DNA of 45,468 nt from Bacillota bacterium (GTDB lineage Bacteria > Bacillota > UBA4882 > UBA10575): contig DUOH01000054.1 of the NCBI GenBank assembly GCA_012838955.1, positions 1 to 45,468 on the forward strand, read 5' to 3'. The translations under genes were made by a program, and so were the position numbers. Position 1 is the stretch's first letter, and every line of letters starts with the position of its first letter. A model generated the notes under the pieces. That model worked only from the letters and a program-made list of their open reading frames with translations, was not told the DNA's origin and made no database searches. Shown in pieces: positions 16,724 through 24,502 of this stretch.

Positions 16724-17353
16724 ATGCTAATCAAAAAAGACGCTCTGGTCTTATTTCAGGGGGACAGTATCACCGATTGGGGCCGGAATTATGAAGACCC
16801 GGCTGACCTGGGACAAGGCTATGCCCTGATGACTGCGGCGTGGTTCAGTGCGCTCCACCCGGAGCTAAATGTGAAGTTTTTAAACAGGGGAATCAGCGGA
16901 AACCGCACGTCTGATCTGGTCGCCCGTTGGCAGCAGGATTGCCTGGATCTACAGCCCGATGTCTTATCCCTCCTGATCGGCATTAATGACACCTGGAGAA
17001 GGTTCGACCAGAACGACCCGACGACTCCGGAGGCGTTTGAAGATCATTACCGGTCTTTACTTACCACGGTCCGCCAGAAACTGAACTGCCCAATTATTAT
17101 CGGAGAACCTTTTTTGCTTCCGGTCACCCCAGAACAGCAGAGAGAGTGGCGGGCAGACCTCAACCCCAAGATTGACATCGTCAGATCCCTGGCCCAAGAG
17201 TTTAACGCCATCTATCTGCCTTTGGACGGAATTTTTGCCGCGGCCTCTACCAAACAACCCGCCCAATACTGGGCGGCGGATGGCGTCCACCCCACTCCGG
17301 CCGGGCAAGCCTTGATCAGCAGAGCTTGGCTGCAGGCGGTCGGGGCTTTGTAG
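16724..17353 (+). CDS. SGNH/GDSL-type esterase
   Basis: 209 residues. The four SGNH blocks are present: FQGDSITDWG (catalytic Ser), NRGISGNRTSDL (Gly), LLIGINDTWRR (Asn) and AADGVHPTPAGQ (Asp and His). There is no signal peptide, so it is probably cytoplasmic. The closest class is the small acylhydrolases acting on acetylated sugars or lysophospholipids; the substrate is unknown. Start has GGGGAGG upstream. It lies 141 bp after hydF and is closed by the 17407-17448 terminator, so co-transcription with hydF is possible. Confidence 0.9.
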   Translation: MLIKKDALVLFQGDSITDWGRNYEDPADLGQGYALMTAAWFSALHPELNVKFLNRGISGNRTSDLVARWQQDCLDLQPDVLSLLIGINDTWRRFDQNDPTTPEAFEDHYRSLLTTVRQKLNCPIIIGEPFLLPVTPEQQREWRADLNPKIDIVRSLAQEFNAIYLPLDGIFAAASTKQPAQYWAADGVHPTPAGQALISRAWLQAVGAL

Positions 17354-17406
17354 CCCGAAACTATTCGTAATGACAAATCAATCTTGTAGCGTCAACCCGG
17401 ATATTT

Positions 17407-17448
17407 AATAAAAATGCCTTAATCAAAGTAGATTAAGGCATTTTTATT
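17407..17448. terminator. Bidirectional intrinsic terminator
   Basis: A perfect 18-bp inverted repeat, left arm 17407-17424 and right arm 17431-17448 around AAAGTA, with A-rich and T-rich flanks on both strands. It serves the SGNH gene on the plus strand and rex on the minus strand. Confidence 0.92.
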
Positions 17449-17539
17449 CGTGTATTGAGCTTCAGATAAAAGCGCTAAAAGCCCTATAGGATAATTATGC
17501 ATTTAAGCAAGGAATAAGGTGTTTTATGATTCTGCCAGT

Positions 17540-18211
17540 TCAACCATGATCCCTTGCTGAAGCTCTCTGGTTGATCTTAAAGGAGAGTACCATCAAACTC
17601 TCACTGATATGCACATGTTCCACACAAACATCATCCGGCACTTTCAGGGAAACCGGAGCAAAATTCCAGATCCCCTTGACTCCTCCTTCCACCAGTAGAT
17701 CAGCGATCTCTTGGGCAGCAAAGTCCGGAACAGTAATGATTCCGATCTCCACCGACTGCTCATGCAAGAAGTCTCCCAATTCCGCCACATCTTTTACTAC
17801 CAGACCGTTGATGCTTTTCCCAATCTTCTGCGGGTCATGATCGAAGATCGCAGTCAGCAAGAAGCCCTTGCGGTAGAAGTTCTCATAATTAATTAAAGCC
17901 CTGCCCAGATATCCGGCGCCGATCAAGACCATCCGGTTCGTGGTATTCAGCCCCAAAATTCTGTTTACCGCCGTCAATAGGTCATCCACCCGGTAACCAT
18001 AGCCTTGTTGGCCGAAAGACCCGAACCAACTGAGGTCTTGACGTAATTGAGAAGCGCTCATCTTCATCCTGGCCGCCAGTTCCCGTGAAGATACTCTTTC
18101 CACTTCCCTCTGGGCCAGATCTGACAGGTAGCGATGGTACAAAGGGAGACGTCTGATTACCCCCGCCGGTATTCCGGCCGGACTAGTCTTCTTTGGGTTT
18201 TCCGTACGCAC
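17540..18211 (-). CDS. rex: Redox-sensing transcriptional repressor Rex
   Basis: 223 residues. Rex represses fermentation genes and releases DNA when NADH is high. The N-terminal winged helix is visible (residues about 15-75, VSSRELAARMKMSASQLRQDLSWFG with the following FGQQGYGY wing), then the Rossmann domain with LIGAGYLGRAL, DHDPQKIG and a C-terminal domain-swap helix. I start at GTG 18211: GGAGGTGA lies just upstream, whereas the ATG at 18226 would make the RBS part of the gene. Its target candidate is adhE, whose control region has two Rex-box-like sites. Confidence 0.94.
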   Translation of the reverse strand: MRTENPKKTSPAGIPAGVIRRLPLYHRYLSDLAQREVERVSSRELAARMKMSASQLRQDLSWFGSFGQQGYGYRVDDLLTAVNRILGLNTTNRMVLIGAGYLGRALINYENFYRKGFLLTAIFDHDPQKIGKSINGLVVKDVAELGDFLHEQSVEIGIITVPDFAAQEIADLLVEGGVKGIWNFAPVSLKVPDDVCVEHVHISESLMVLSFKINQRASARDHG

Positions 18212-18395
18212 TTCTTCACCTCCCATCAGCTTCCCGCCGATGTATTATTCCGCTCCTACTCAGGTTTCTCCTCTTGTCCAGACAAACAGCGGAAAGCTTC
18301 TCACCGGTAAAGGCGAAGCAACTTTCGGCCAGGTAAGACCGTTGCGCTGTTAGCAATAGGTTATTTTACAGGATTTCCCGTCTGACGCCGGGCTT

Positions 18396-21089
18396 TTAGG
18401 AAACCTTCTCTTGCCCGGAGTTTAATCCTTTTCCTTCATACACCTCTTGATACAGAGCCTCGATTTCGTTGACCAAAGGCATACGCGGATTAGTACCGGT
18501 GCATTGGTCATTGAAGGCAAGATCAGACATCTCCCTTACTTCTCTTCGGAATGCTTCCGGATCGACTCCGGCTGCTTTCAACGATAACGGGATCTCCAAC
18601 TCGCGCATTAGCCCTCTGATGGCCTTAATCAGACTGGTTACTCCCTCTTCAGTAGTTTCAGCCGGCAATCCCAGAAAACGGGCGATTTCCGCGTATCTCT
18701 CCGGTGCTTTATGGTATTCGTATTGGGGAAAAGCCACAAATTTGCTGGGCTTAGCGGCGTTGTAATTGATCACATAGGGCAGAAGAATGGCATTGGCCCG
18801 GCCGTGGGGGATATGAAATTTACCGCCCAGGACATGCGCCATACTGTGGTTCAAGCCCAAAAAGGCGTTGGTAAAGGCCATCCCGGCTAAACAAGAAGCG
18901 TTATGCATCTTCTCCCTGGCTTCTTTATCCTCACCGTTTCTATAAGCCCGCGGCAAGTATTCAAATACTAGTTTAATGGCTTTCTCCGCCAGTGCGTCCG
19001 TATAATCCGAGGCCATCACCGACACATAGGCTTCAATGGCATGGGTGAGCACATCCATCCCGGTATCGGCGGTTACGGATTTAGGTACCGTCAACACCAA
19101 CTCCGGGTCGATGATGGCGATATCCGGAGTTAATTCATAATCCGCCAAGGGGTATTTGATCTGCCGCTTCCGGTCTGTAATTACGGCAAAAGCCGTTACC
19201 TCGGAACCAGTGCCGGAAGTGGTGGGGATAGCCACAAAGGTGGCTTTCTTTCCTAAATGTGGAAACTTAAAGGCTCTCTTCCGGATATCAGCGAACTTCA
19301 GACGCAAGGTCTCAAACTCCGTCTCCGGATTCTCATAAAACAGCCACATACCTTTAGCCGCATCCATCGCCGACCCGCCACCCAAGGCGATGATGATATC
19401 GGGTTGAAACTCATTCATCAACCTGCAGCCTTGCTTGACCGTTTCCACGGAAGGGTCCGGTTCCACCTCGGAGAAGATTCGATAATCCATATCCGTCTTT
19501 TCCAGGTGGTAAAGGATCTTATCGACAAACCCCAGTTTAACCATGAACGGATCAGTGACGATAAAGGCTTTTTCCCCTTTAAGCTTGGCGAGATATTGGA
19601 GAGAACCGTATTCAAAGTAGACCTTTTGGGGAACTTTGAACCATTTCATCCGGTCTTTCCGCAGCGCAACCCGTTTGATGTTAATCAGATTTCTAACACT
19701 GATATTGTCCGTGGTTGAATTCTTCCCCATCGAACCGCAACCCAGGGTCAGAGAAGGAGTGTTGGTATTATAAAGATCACCGATGGCGCCGTGCGCGGAA
19801 GGAGAGTTCACCAACAAGCGTCCGGTTCTGACCTGCCGGGCGAATTCATTAATCACCTGCTCGTCGGTGGAGTGGATCACCGCGGAGTGCCCCAGACCGC
19901 CGAATTCGGTCATCTCTTCGCACCGTTTGATCCCTTCCCGGTAATCGGAGACGATATAGCAGGCCAAAATGGGGCTGAGTTTCTCTCTGGACAGGGGATA
20001 TTGCGGGCCGACCCCTTCCAACTCCGCCACCAGAATCTTGGTGTCCGGCGGAACCTTCAGGCCGGCCATTTCCCCTATTTTAACAGCTGGTTGCCCCACC
20101 ACCGCCGGACTCATACTCATTCTCTTCTCATCAATCGCTACTTTGGAGAGAGCCGCAATCTCCTCTGGTTTTAGGAAGTAGCATCCATACTCAGTCATTA
20201 ACTCTTTAACCTCTGCCGCTACCTCTTGGTCAATGATGACCGCTTGTTCGGAAGCGCAAATCATTCCGTTATCAAAGGTTTTGCTTAAAATTAAATCGGT
20301 TACTGCCCGTCGCAGATTGGCGGTTTTCTCTATATAGCAGGGAACATTTCCCGGGCCGACGCCCAGAGCCGGTTTTCCGCTGGAGTAAGCGGATTCCACC
20401 ATGCCTGCGCCGCCGGTGGCCAGGATCAGGCTGATTCCCTGGTGTTTCATTAAGAGGTTCGTCGCTTCAATGGAGGGTTTTTCGATCCACCCAATGCAAT
20501 CCTCTGGCGCTCCGGCGGCCACCGCAGCCTCCCGCATGACCCGGGCCGCGGCAATACTGGACTGAATCGCCTGTGGATGAAAACTGAAAATAATCGGATT
20601 TCTGGTCTTGATGGCAATCAAGCATTTAAACATCGTAGTAGAGGTGGGATTGGTGACCGGTGTTACTCCGGCGATGATGCCGATCGGTTCGGCGATCTTC
20701 ATGTATCCTTCTTCTTCATTTTCTTCGATGACACCGACGGTCTTTTCGTTCTTGATATCATGATATACATATTCCGTGGCAAATAGATTCTTAGTGATTT
20801 TATCTTCGTAGACACCCTTTCCCGTCTCTTCATAGGCCAGGCGCGCCAACTCCATGTGTCGATCCACTCCGGCCAAGGCCATGGCTTTGACAATCGCGTC
20901 AATCCGCTCTTGGGTATATTCCAGCAGTTTCTTTCCGGCTCGCGCCGCCTTGTCTACCAACTCATTGATACTCTCCTCTACTGTCTGTTCGGGAGAGTGC
21001 TTGGCTTCCATCAATACCACCTTACCCATGCCCGCCCGGGCACAGTCCGCCGTTTCCGTAGGCGTTTTTTTCATCCCGATGTTTTTCAT
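18396..21089 (-). CDS. adhE: Bifunctional acetaldehyde-CoA/alcohol dehydrogenase AdhE
   Basis: 897 residues. It converts acetyl-CoA to ethanol using two NADH. The N-terminal aldehyde dehydrogenase domain (about 30-460) has the catalytic Cys near 278 in NGMICASEQ. The C-terminal iron alcohol dehydrogenase domain (about 470-890) shows GGGSAMDAAKGMW, PTTSGTGSEVT and the metal-binding His residues in GLNHSMAHVLGGKFHIPHG. The start ATG 21089 has GGGGG eight bases upstream; ATG 21104 is less likely. A long leader with Rex-like sites precedes it, and rex follows on the same strand. Confidence 0.97.
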   Translation of the reverse strand: MKNIGMKKTPTETADCARAGMGKVVLMEAKHSPEQTVEESINELVDKAARAGKKLLEYTQERIDAIVKAMALAGVDRHMELARLAYEETGKGVYEDKITKNLFATEYVYHDIKNEKTVGVIEENEEEGYMKIAEPIGIIAGVTPVTNPTSTTMFKCLIAIKTRNPIIFSFHPQAIQSSIAAARVMREAAVAAGAPEDCIGWIEKPSIEATNLLMKHQGISLILATGGAGMVESAYSSGKPALGVGPGNVPCYIEKTANLRRAVTDLILSKTFDNGMICASEQAVIIDQEVAAEVKELMTEYGCYFLKPEEIAALSKVAIDEKRMSMSPAVVGQPAVKIGEMAGLKVPPDTKILVAELEGVGPQYPLSREKLSPILACYIVSDYREGIKRCEEMTEFGGLGHSAVIHSTDEQVINEFARQVRTGRLLVNSPSAHGAIGDLYNTNTPSLTLGCGSMGKNSTTDNISVRNLINIKRVALRKDRMKWFKVPQKVYFEYGSLQYLAKLKGEKAFIVTDPFMVKLGFVDKILYHLEKTDMDYRIFSEVEPDPSVETVKQGCRLMNEFQPDIIIALGGGSAMDAAKGMWLFYENPETEFETLRLKFADIRKRAFKFPHLGKKATFVAIPTTSGTGSEVTAFAVITDRKRQIKYPLADYELTPDIAIIDPELVLTVPKSVTADTGMDVLTHAIEAYVSVMASDYTDALAEKAIKLVFEYLPRAYRNGEDKEAREKMHNASCLAGMAFTNAFLGLNHSMAHVLGGKFHIPHGRANAILLPYVINYNAAKPSKFVAFPQYEYHKAPERYAEIARFLGLPAETTEEGVTSLIKAIRGLMRELEIPLSLKAAGVDPEAFRREVREMSDLAFNDQCTGTNPRMPLVNEIEALYQEVYEGKGLNSGQEKVS

Positions 21090-21236
21090 AGACGAAACCC
21101 CCATTCAATCAATAATTTCTCTTCTGGCGAATAAAAACACTTATCTATATTGTGCTTCTTTTATCTTTACCTATTACGGACTTGATTCTAAAAGACGATG
21201 GCTGGACGCGCACGAGCACACGGTGACGGCCTCGAC

Positions 21237-21285
21237 GAAGTTTGTTATTTTTTTAACATACTCTGTTAAAAAAATAACAAACTTC
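21237..21285 (-). promoter_or_regulatory. Double Rex operator in a 22-bp perfect palindrome
   Basis: The arms 21237-21258 and 21264-21285 are perfectly complementary around TACTC. Inside are two sites of Rex form (TTGTTAA-N4-TTAACAA): 21242-21259, with one mismatch in each half, and 21263-21280, with mismatches at the first base and in the right half. They lie from about +1 to +45 of adhE, just after its -10, where a bound repressor would block transcription. The Rex consensus is established for Bacillota; binding here is inferred. Confidence 0.8.
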
Positions 21286-21291
21286 ATTCTC

Positions 21292-21319
21292 ATTATACCT
21301 CATCTTTATAAAAAGTAAA
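21292..21319 (-). promoter_or_regulatory. Predicted adhE promoter
   Basis: On the minus strand, TTTACT (21319-21314), a 16-bp spacer and TATAAT (21297-21292), immediately upstream of the Rex-like sites. Confidence 0.65.
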
Positions 21320-21341
21320 GTTAAAGAAGGGAAAACAAGCA

Positions 21342-21368
21342 AACCGTGCGGCACTTAGCCGCACGGTT
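21342..21368 (-). terminator. Intrinsic terminator after the DegV gene
   Basis: AACCGTGCGGC (21342-21352) pairs with GCCGCACGGTT (21358-21368); on the minus strand TTGCTTGTTTT follows. Confidence 0.8.
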
Positions 21369-21405
21369 ATGTGCAGATCAGTAAGGGCAGAGACTTCTAT
21401 GGATT

Positions 21406-22287
21406 TTAGAGAGCGGTTTCTTTTTTATAAGGATCCTTATCCCGTAGGAAGAAGATGGCCAAGGTCCCTGGTCCGGAATGAGAACCGATGGCACAGCCGA
21501 TCATGGAAATAATGAACTTCTGGCAACCCGTTTCTTCCCGGAGGAGCTCCTTAAATTCCTCAGCAGCGGCCAGGTCATCCCCATGGCTGATCCCGATGGT
21601 CTGATCGGCCAGATTCACCCCTCGTTCCTTGATGAGCTCAATCATGCGGGCATAAAGTTTCTTGGTTCCCCTCGCTTTTTCCAAAGGAACCAGTTTACCG
21701 TCTTCCACATTTAAAATGGGTTTCACATTCAACAGTTCGCCTACTACCGCGGCGGTACGGCTCACCCGGCCACCGCGAAAGAGGTACTCTAAGTTGTCCA
21801 CAGTAAAGATATGTTCCATATTCTTGGCGTAAAACCGCACAGCCTCGACAATCTCTGCTCTGGACTTTCCGGCCTTGGCTAATTGCGCCGCTTTTAGCAC
21901 TACCAAGCCGAAACCTAGAGAAGCGCATTTCGTATCAATCAGGTCCAGCACAAAGTCAGGATACTCCCGCAAAACCTCGTCTTTGGCCAGGACGCTGGTC
22001 TCGAAGGTTCCGGATAAGCCTGAGGAAAACCCGACATAAATACATTCTCTGCCTTCGGCGGCATGTTTCTTGAAAGTCTCCACAAACAGAGGCAACGGAA
22101 CCTGCGCTGTCTTATAGACTTTTTTCACCCTCATATTAGCGTATAATTCTGTGGGCGTAATAGTCTCCCCGTCCCGGTACTCCTCTTCTCCATGATAAAC
22201 CAAGAGCGGAATCAGATCAATCTCGTAATCCTTTATAATCTCTTGAGGCAAATCACAGCCGCTATCTGTAATAATTTTGACACTCAC
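21406..22287 (-). CDS. DegV family fatty-acid-binding protein
   Basis: 293 residues. MSVKIITDSGCDLP and the following VYHGEEEYRDG are the standard DegV N-terminus; GFSSGLSGTFE near 88 is the fatty-acid-binding signature and GSHSGPGTLAIFF is the conserved C-terminus. Such proteins bind an acyl chain and, in FakB members, deliver it to the kinase FakA for phosphorylation. No fakA is seen here. GTG start with GGAGGGTGA upstream. The gene stands alone between its own promoter and a terminator. Confidence 0.93.
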   Translation of the reverse strand: MSVKIITDSGCDLPQEIIKDYEIDLIPLLVYHGEEEYRDGETITPTELYANMRVKKVYKTAQVPLPLFVETFKKHAAEGRECIYVGFSSGLSGTFETSVLAKDEVLREYPDFVLDLIDTKCASLGFGLVVLKAAQLAKAGKSRAEIVEAVRFYAKNMEHIFTVDNLEYLFRGGRVSRTAAVVGELLNVKPILNVEDGKLVPLEKARGTKKLYARMIELIKERGVNLADQTIGISHGDDLAAAEEFKELLREETGCQKFIISMIGCAIGSHSGPGTLAIFFLRDKDPYKKETAL

Positions 22288-22313
22288 AGTATCACCCTCC
22301 GTCCATTTCTAAT

Positions 22314-22342
22314 ATTATATCCACTTTTTACCCGGATGAACA
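22314..22342 (-). promoter_or_regulatory. Possible DegV promoter
   Basis: TATAAT (22319-22314 on the minus strand) with TGTTCA (22342-22337) 17 bp upstream; the -35 is weak. Confidence 0.45.
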
Positions 22343-22475
22343 GTAATTATCTGGATGAACTGGTTCCGACAGTTTGTGGAAGAAAGCTAAAGCCTTCTCC
22401 GCCAGCCAACGCTTTGTTCATCAAGGAGAGTATTATTTAGACGAATCTTATGATCACTTTGTTACATTTTTCAAT

Positions 22476-22498
22476 AAAAAAATGAGGGTTACCCCTCA
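22476..22498 (-). terminator. Intrinsic terminator overlapping a stop codon
   Basis: TGAGGG (22483-22488) and CCCTCA (22493-22498) with a four-base loop, followed by seven T on the minus strand. The loop contains the TAA stop of the small gene. Confidence 0.85.
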
Positions 22499-22650
22499 GC
22501 GGCGCTGGCCCCCTCTTCTCCCCTCTCCGCCCTCCGACACTCTTCGCATTGATCAAAACCTCCGGAGCAAGCGCAACAGATGATCTTTCCACACTCCACA
22601 CATAACGATTGTATTTCTCCGAATGAACCGCATTGATCACAAATCTCCAC
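22489..22650 (-). CDS. Small Cys-rich, probable zinc-binding protein
   Basis: 53 codons, GTG start at 22650 directly behind GGAGGGG. The peptide has four Cys pairs: CDQC, CVEC, CCAC and CEEC, with no His, then a charged tail (RRAERGEEGASAAEG). The spacing suggests two treble-clef or ribbon-type zinc sites (inference). The function is unknown. The ideal RBS, conserved-looking Cys pairs and a terminator placed exactly at the stop argue that it is real despite its size. Confidence 0.7.
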   Translation of the reverse strand: MEICDQCGSFGEIQSLCVECGKIICCACSGGFDQCEECRRAERGEEGASAAEG

Positions 22651-22835
22651 AAAACCCCTCCATTATTTGATGCTAGATTTAGGCTTTCTTTTTAACAGAT
22701 TATTATTCAACCCACCTGATTTATTATGGAATTTTCTGGCTGGCTAGAGCGAACAACAGATACTTTTCCCTGCTACCTACGACTTTAGCAATAAATAAAA
22801 AGGGACCTCCGCTATACTCTAATAATATCCGGTTG

Positions 22836-22864
22836 AAAAGAAAAAAGCCGTGGTCATCCACGAC
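22836..22864 (-). terminator. Intrinsic terminator after the ClpP-like gene
   Basis: GCCGTGG (22847-22853) pairs with CCACGAC (22858-22864), one wobble, and the minus strand continues TTTTTTCTTTT. Confidence 0.85.
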
Positions 22865-22910
22865 TTTCAGGTCTCCAGCCTGGCTCTCTACAGCATTAGC
22901 GGTGCAGGTC

Positions 22911-23495
22911 TTAGATTTTCAATTCACTAATATTGGTGATAATCTTGGACACGATCCCGTATTTTTGGGCTTCTTCCGCGCTCATCCAGAAGTTTCTTTC
23001 CGTATCTCTCTCCACATTTTCCAGGGGTTGACCAGTCTCTCTGCTGATCAGTTCATTAATCCGCTTGCGCGTCTTGACTATTTCCGCGGCTTCAATCTGA
23101 ATATCAGTGGCTTGACCGCGAACACCGCCTGATGGTTGATGTATCAGATATCTGGTGTTCGGCAGGGAATATCTGTTTTCTTTCTTGGCCCCTAAATAAA
23201 TGGTAATCCCGGCGCTGGCCACCCAGCCGCTACCAATGACGATGATCTCCGGTTTTACGAATTTGAACATATCATAGATGGTATCTCCGGACTCCACATG
23301 CCCTCCTTGAGTGTTCAAGAAGACCTTAATCGGATCAGTGGAGAGTTCCTGTAGATAAAGGAGTTGGCGTAAGACCCGCTCCGCCACTTTTTGGTTGATT
23401 TCACCGGAGATGATAATCGAACGTGTTCTGGTCAGAATCTCGTAGAACTTACTGTCTTCCTTGAACTCCGGCTCAAATTCGGCATTGACTTCCAT
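22911..23495 (-). CDS. ClpP-like serine protease subunit (S14), altered triad
   Basis: 194 residues from ATG 23495, which has GGGAGG eight bases upstream. The fold landmarks are clear: LNTQGGHVESGDTIYD, the Ser nucleophile region GSGWVASAG (S94), IHQPSGGVRGQATDI (H119) and the end motif ERDTERNFWMSAEEAQKYGIV. In standard ClpP this last motif reads DTERD/DTDRD and its final Asp is the catalytic one; here it is Asn168. The protein is also a WVASAG-type variant rather than the usual AASMGA. It may be a divergent ClpP paralogue, active or acting as a subunit in mixed rings. No clpX or tig is adjacent. Confidence 0.85.
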   Translation of the reverse strand: MEVNAEFEPEFKEDSKFYEILTRTRSIIISGEINQKVAERVLRQLLYLQELSTDPIKVFLNTQGGHVESGDTIYDMFKFVKPEIIVIGSGWVASAGITIYLGAKKENRYSLPNTRYLIHQPSGGVRGQATDIQIEAAEIVKTRKRINELISRETGQPLENVERDTERNFWMSAEEAQKYGIVSKIITNISELKI

Positions 23496-23628
23496 TAAAA
23501 TACCTCCCATCTCACAACAGAAAATCTGCGTCTCTTAGGTAAGATCTATGCACACATTTATTCTTTATTGATTAGCGATTTTTTCTTTAGATCCTGCTTC
23601 TGGAAGGTTAATTTTCCGGCTCCATAAA

Positions 23629-23880
23629 TTATTGAATGCTTTGACCGGCCAAAACACTCTCCGTTCGTCTCCGATTGCAGTCCGTCTCCGCAAAGTCCAG
23701 ACTCTCCCCCAAGCTCTCCCGGAACAAAACCCCACAGTATTCACAGGCCACATCCTTTAGGGGTGGCCCGCTTTTCTCACCCGGTCTGTGTTGATAGAAG
23801 ACTTCCTGACACAAGGGGCAACAATGCCCCAGTAAATAAGCGTGGAAATACTTCTTTGCGATCCATGTGTTAGCTTTCAT
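23629..23880 (-). CDS. Small CxxC protein, hypothetical
   Basis: 83 residues: a basic, aromatic N-terminus, then CCPLC near 20 and CEYC near 47, a likely single zinc ribbon, and a charged C-terminus. I do not recognise the family. ATG 23880 has only a weak RBS (GGCAGG, close to the ATG, or a distant AAGGAG). It lies between the ClpP-like gene and the damaged permease gene. The paired CxxC motifs are the main argument for coding. Confidence 0.5.
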   Translation of the reverse strand: MKANTWIAKKYFHAYLLGHCCPLCQEVFYQHRPGEKSGPPLKDVACEYCGVLFRESLGESLDFAETDCNRRRTESVLAGQSIQ

Positions 23881-23949
23881 CCTGCCATCCAGTACTCCTT
23901 TTTTGGATTACCTTGTGTCAAGATTTAAGTCTTCCCCTTTTAATATATT

Positions 23950-24411
23950 TTATCCCTTGATTCCACCGGCCATGATTCCGGAGATAACTCTCTTTTGGAA
24001 GATAATATAGATCATAATCATGGGGATGGCGGCAATGGCCGTCCCGGCCATTAACATCTCATATTTGGTCAAGTATTGTCCTTGAAAGACCTGTAAACCT
24101 ACTTGGATTGGCATCAATTCTTCTCTGCTGAACATGATTAAGGCCCACAGGTATTCATTCCAGGTGGAGATGGCGGTAAAGATTAAAACCGTCATCCAAG
24201 CGGGTTTGGCCAGTGGAACCATGATCCGGGTGAAGAGCCGGAACTTGCCGCACCCGTCAATGGCGGCCTCTTCAAATTCTTTTGGTACTCCTTCAAAGAA
24301 ACTCTTCAGAATGAAGATGGAGGTGGCCAGCCCGCCGCTGATCAAGGGGAGGACATAGCCCTGGCGGGATTTTCTATTAACATAAATTAGTATTATTACA
24401 TAATACATCAA
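23950..24411 (-). pseudogene. Sugar ABC transporter permease (MalG type), 5'-truncated
   Basis: From GYVLPLISGGLATSIFIL onward (about 135 residues) the frame is a typical MalG/UgpE-type inner-membrane permease, including the EAA loop EEAAIDGCGKFRLFTRIMVPLAKPA (shown here in two parts: EEAAIDGCGKFRL and FTRIMVPLAKP) and the C-terminal FQKRVISGIMAGGIKG. The first ~140 residues expected of a 270-290-residue permease are missing. Upstream of about 24370 the frame continues into an unrelated AT-rich segment (MMYYVIILIYVNRKS). No binding protein or second permease is near. It is a remnant of a deleted sugar transporter operon. Confidence 0.8.
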
Positions 24412-24432
24412 CCACCCGATTGGGTGGTTGAT
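24390..24432. repeat. Two adjacent palindromes at the permease breakpoint
   Basis: GTATTAT/ATAATAC (24390-24406) and ATCAACCACCC/GGGTGGTTGAT (24407-24432, loop GATT) abut each other. The second could terminate purL on the minus strand, although no clean T tract follows; it also marks the point where permease homology ends. Confidence 0.6.
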
Positions 24433-24502
24433 CTGTTTTAAGCAAAGGGTATATCTTTGGAATGAATTAATCCAGGCCGTTTTCAGCTAACCGTGTTTAC
24501 GT

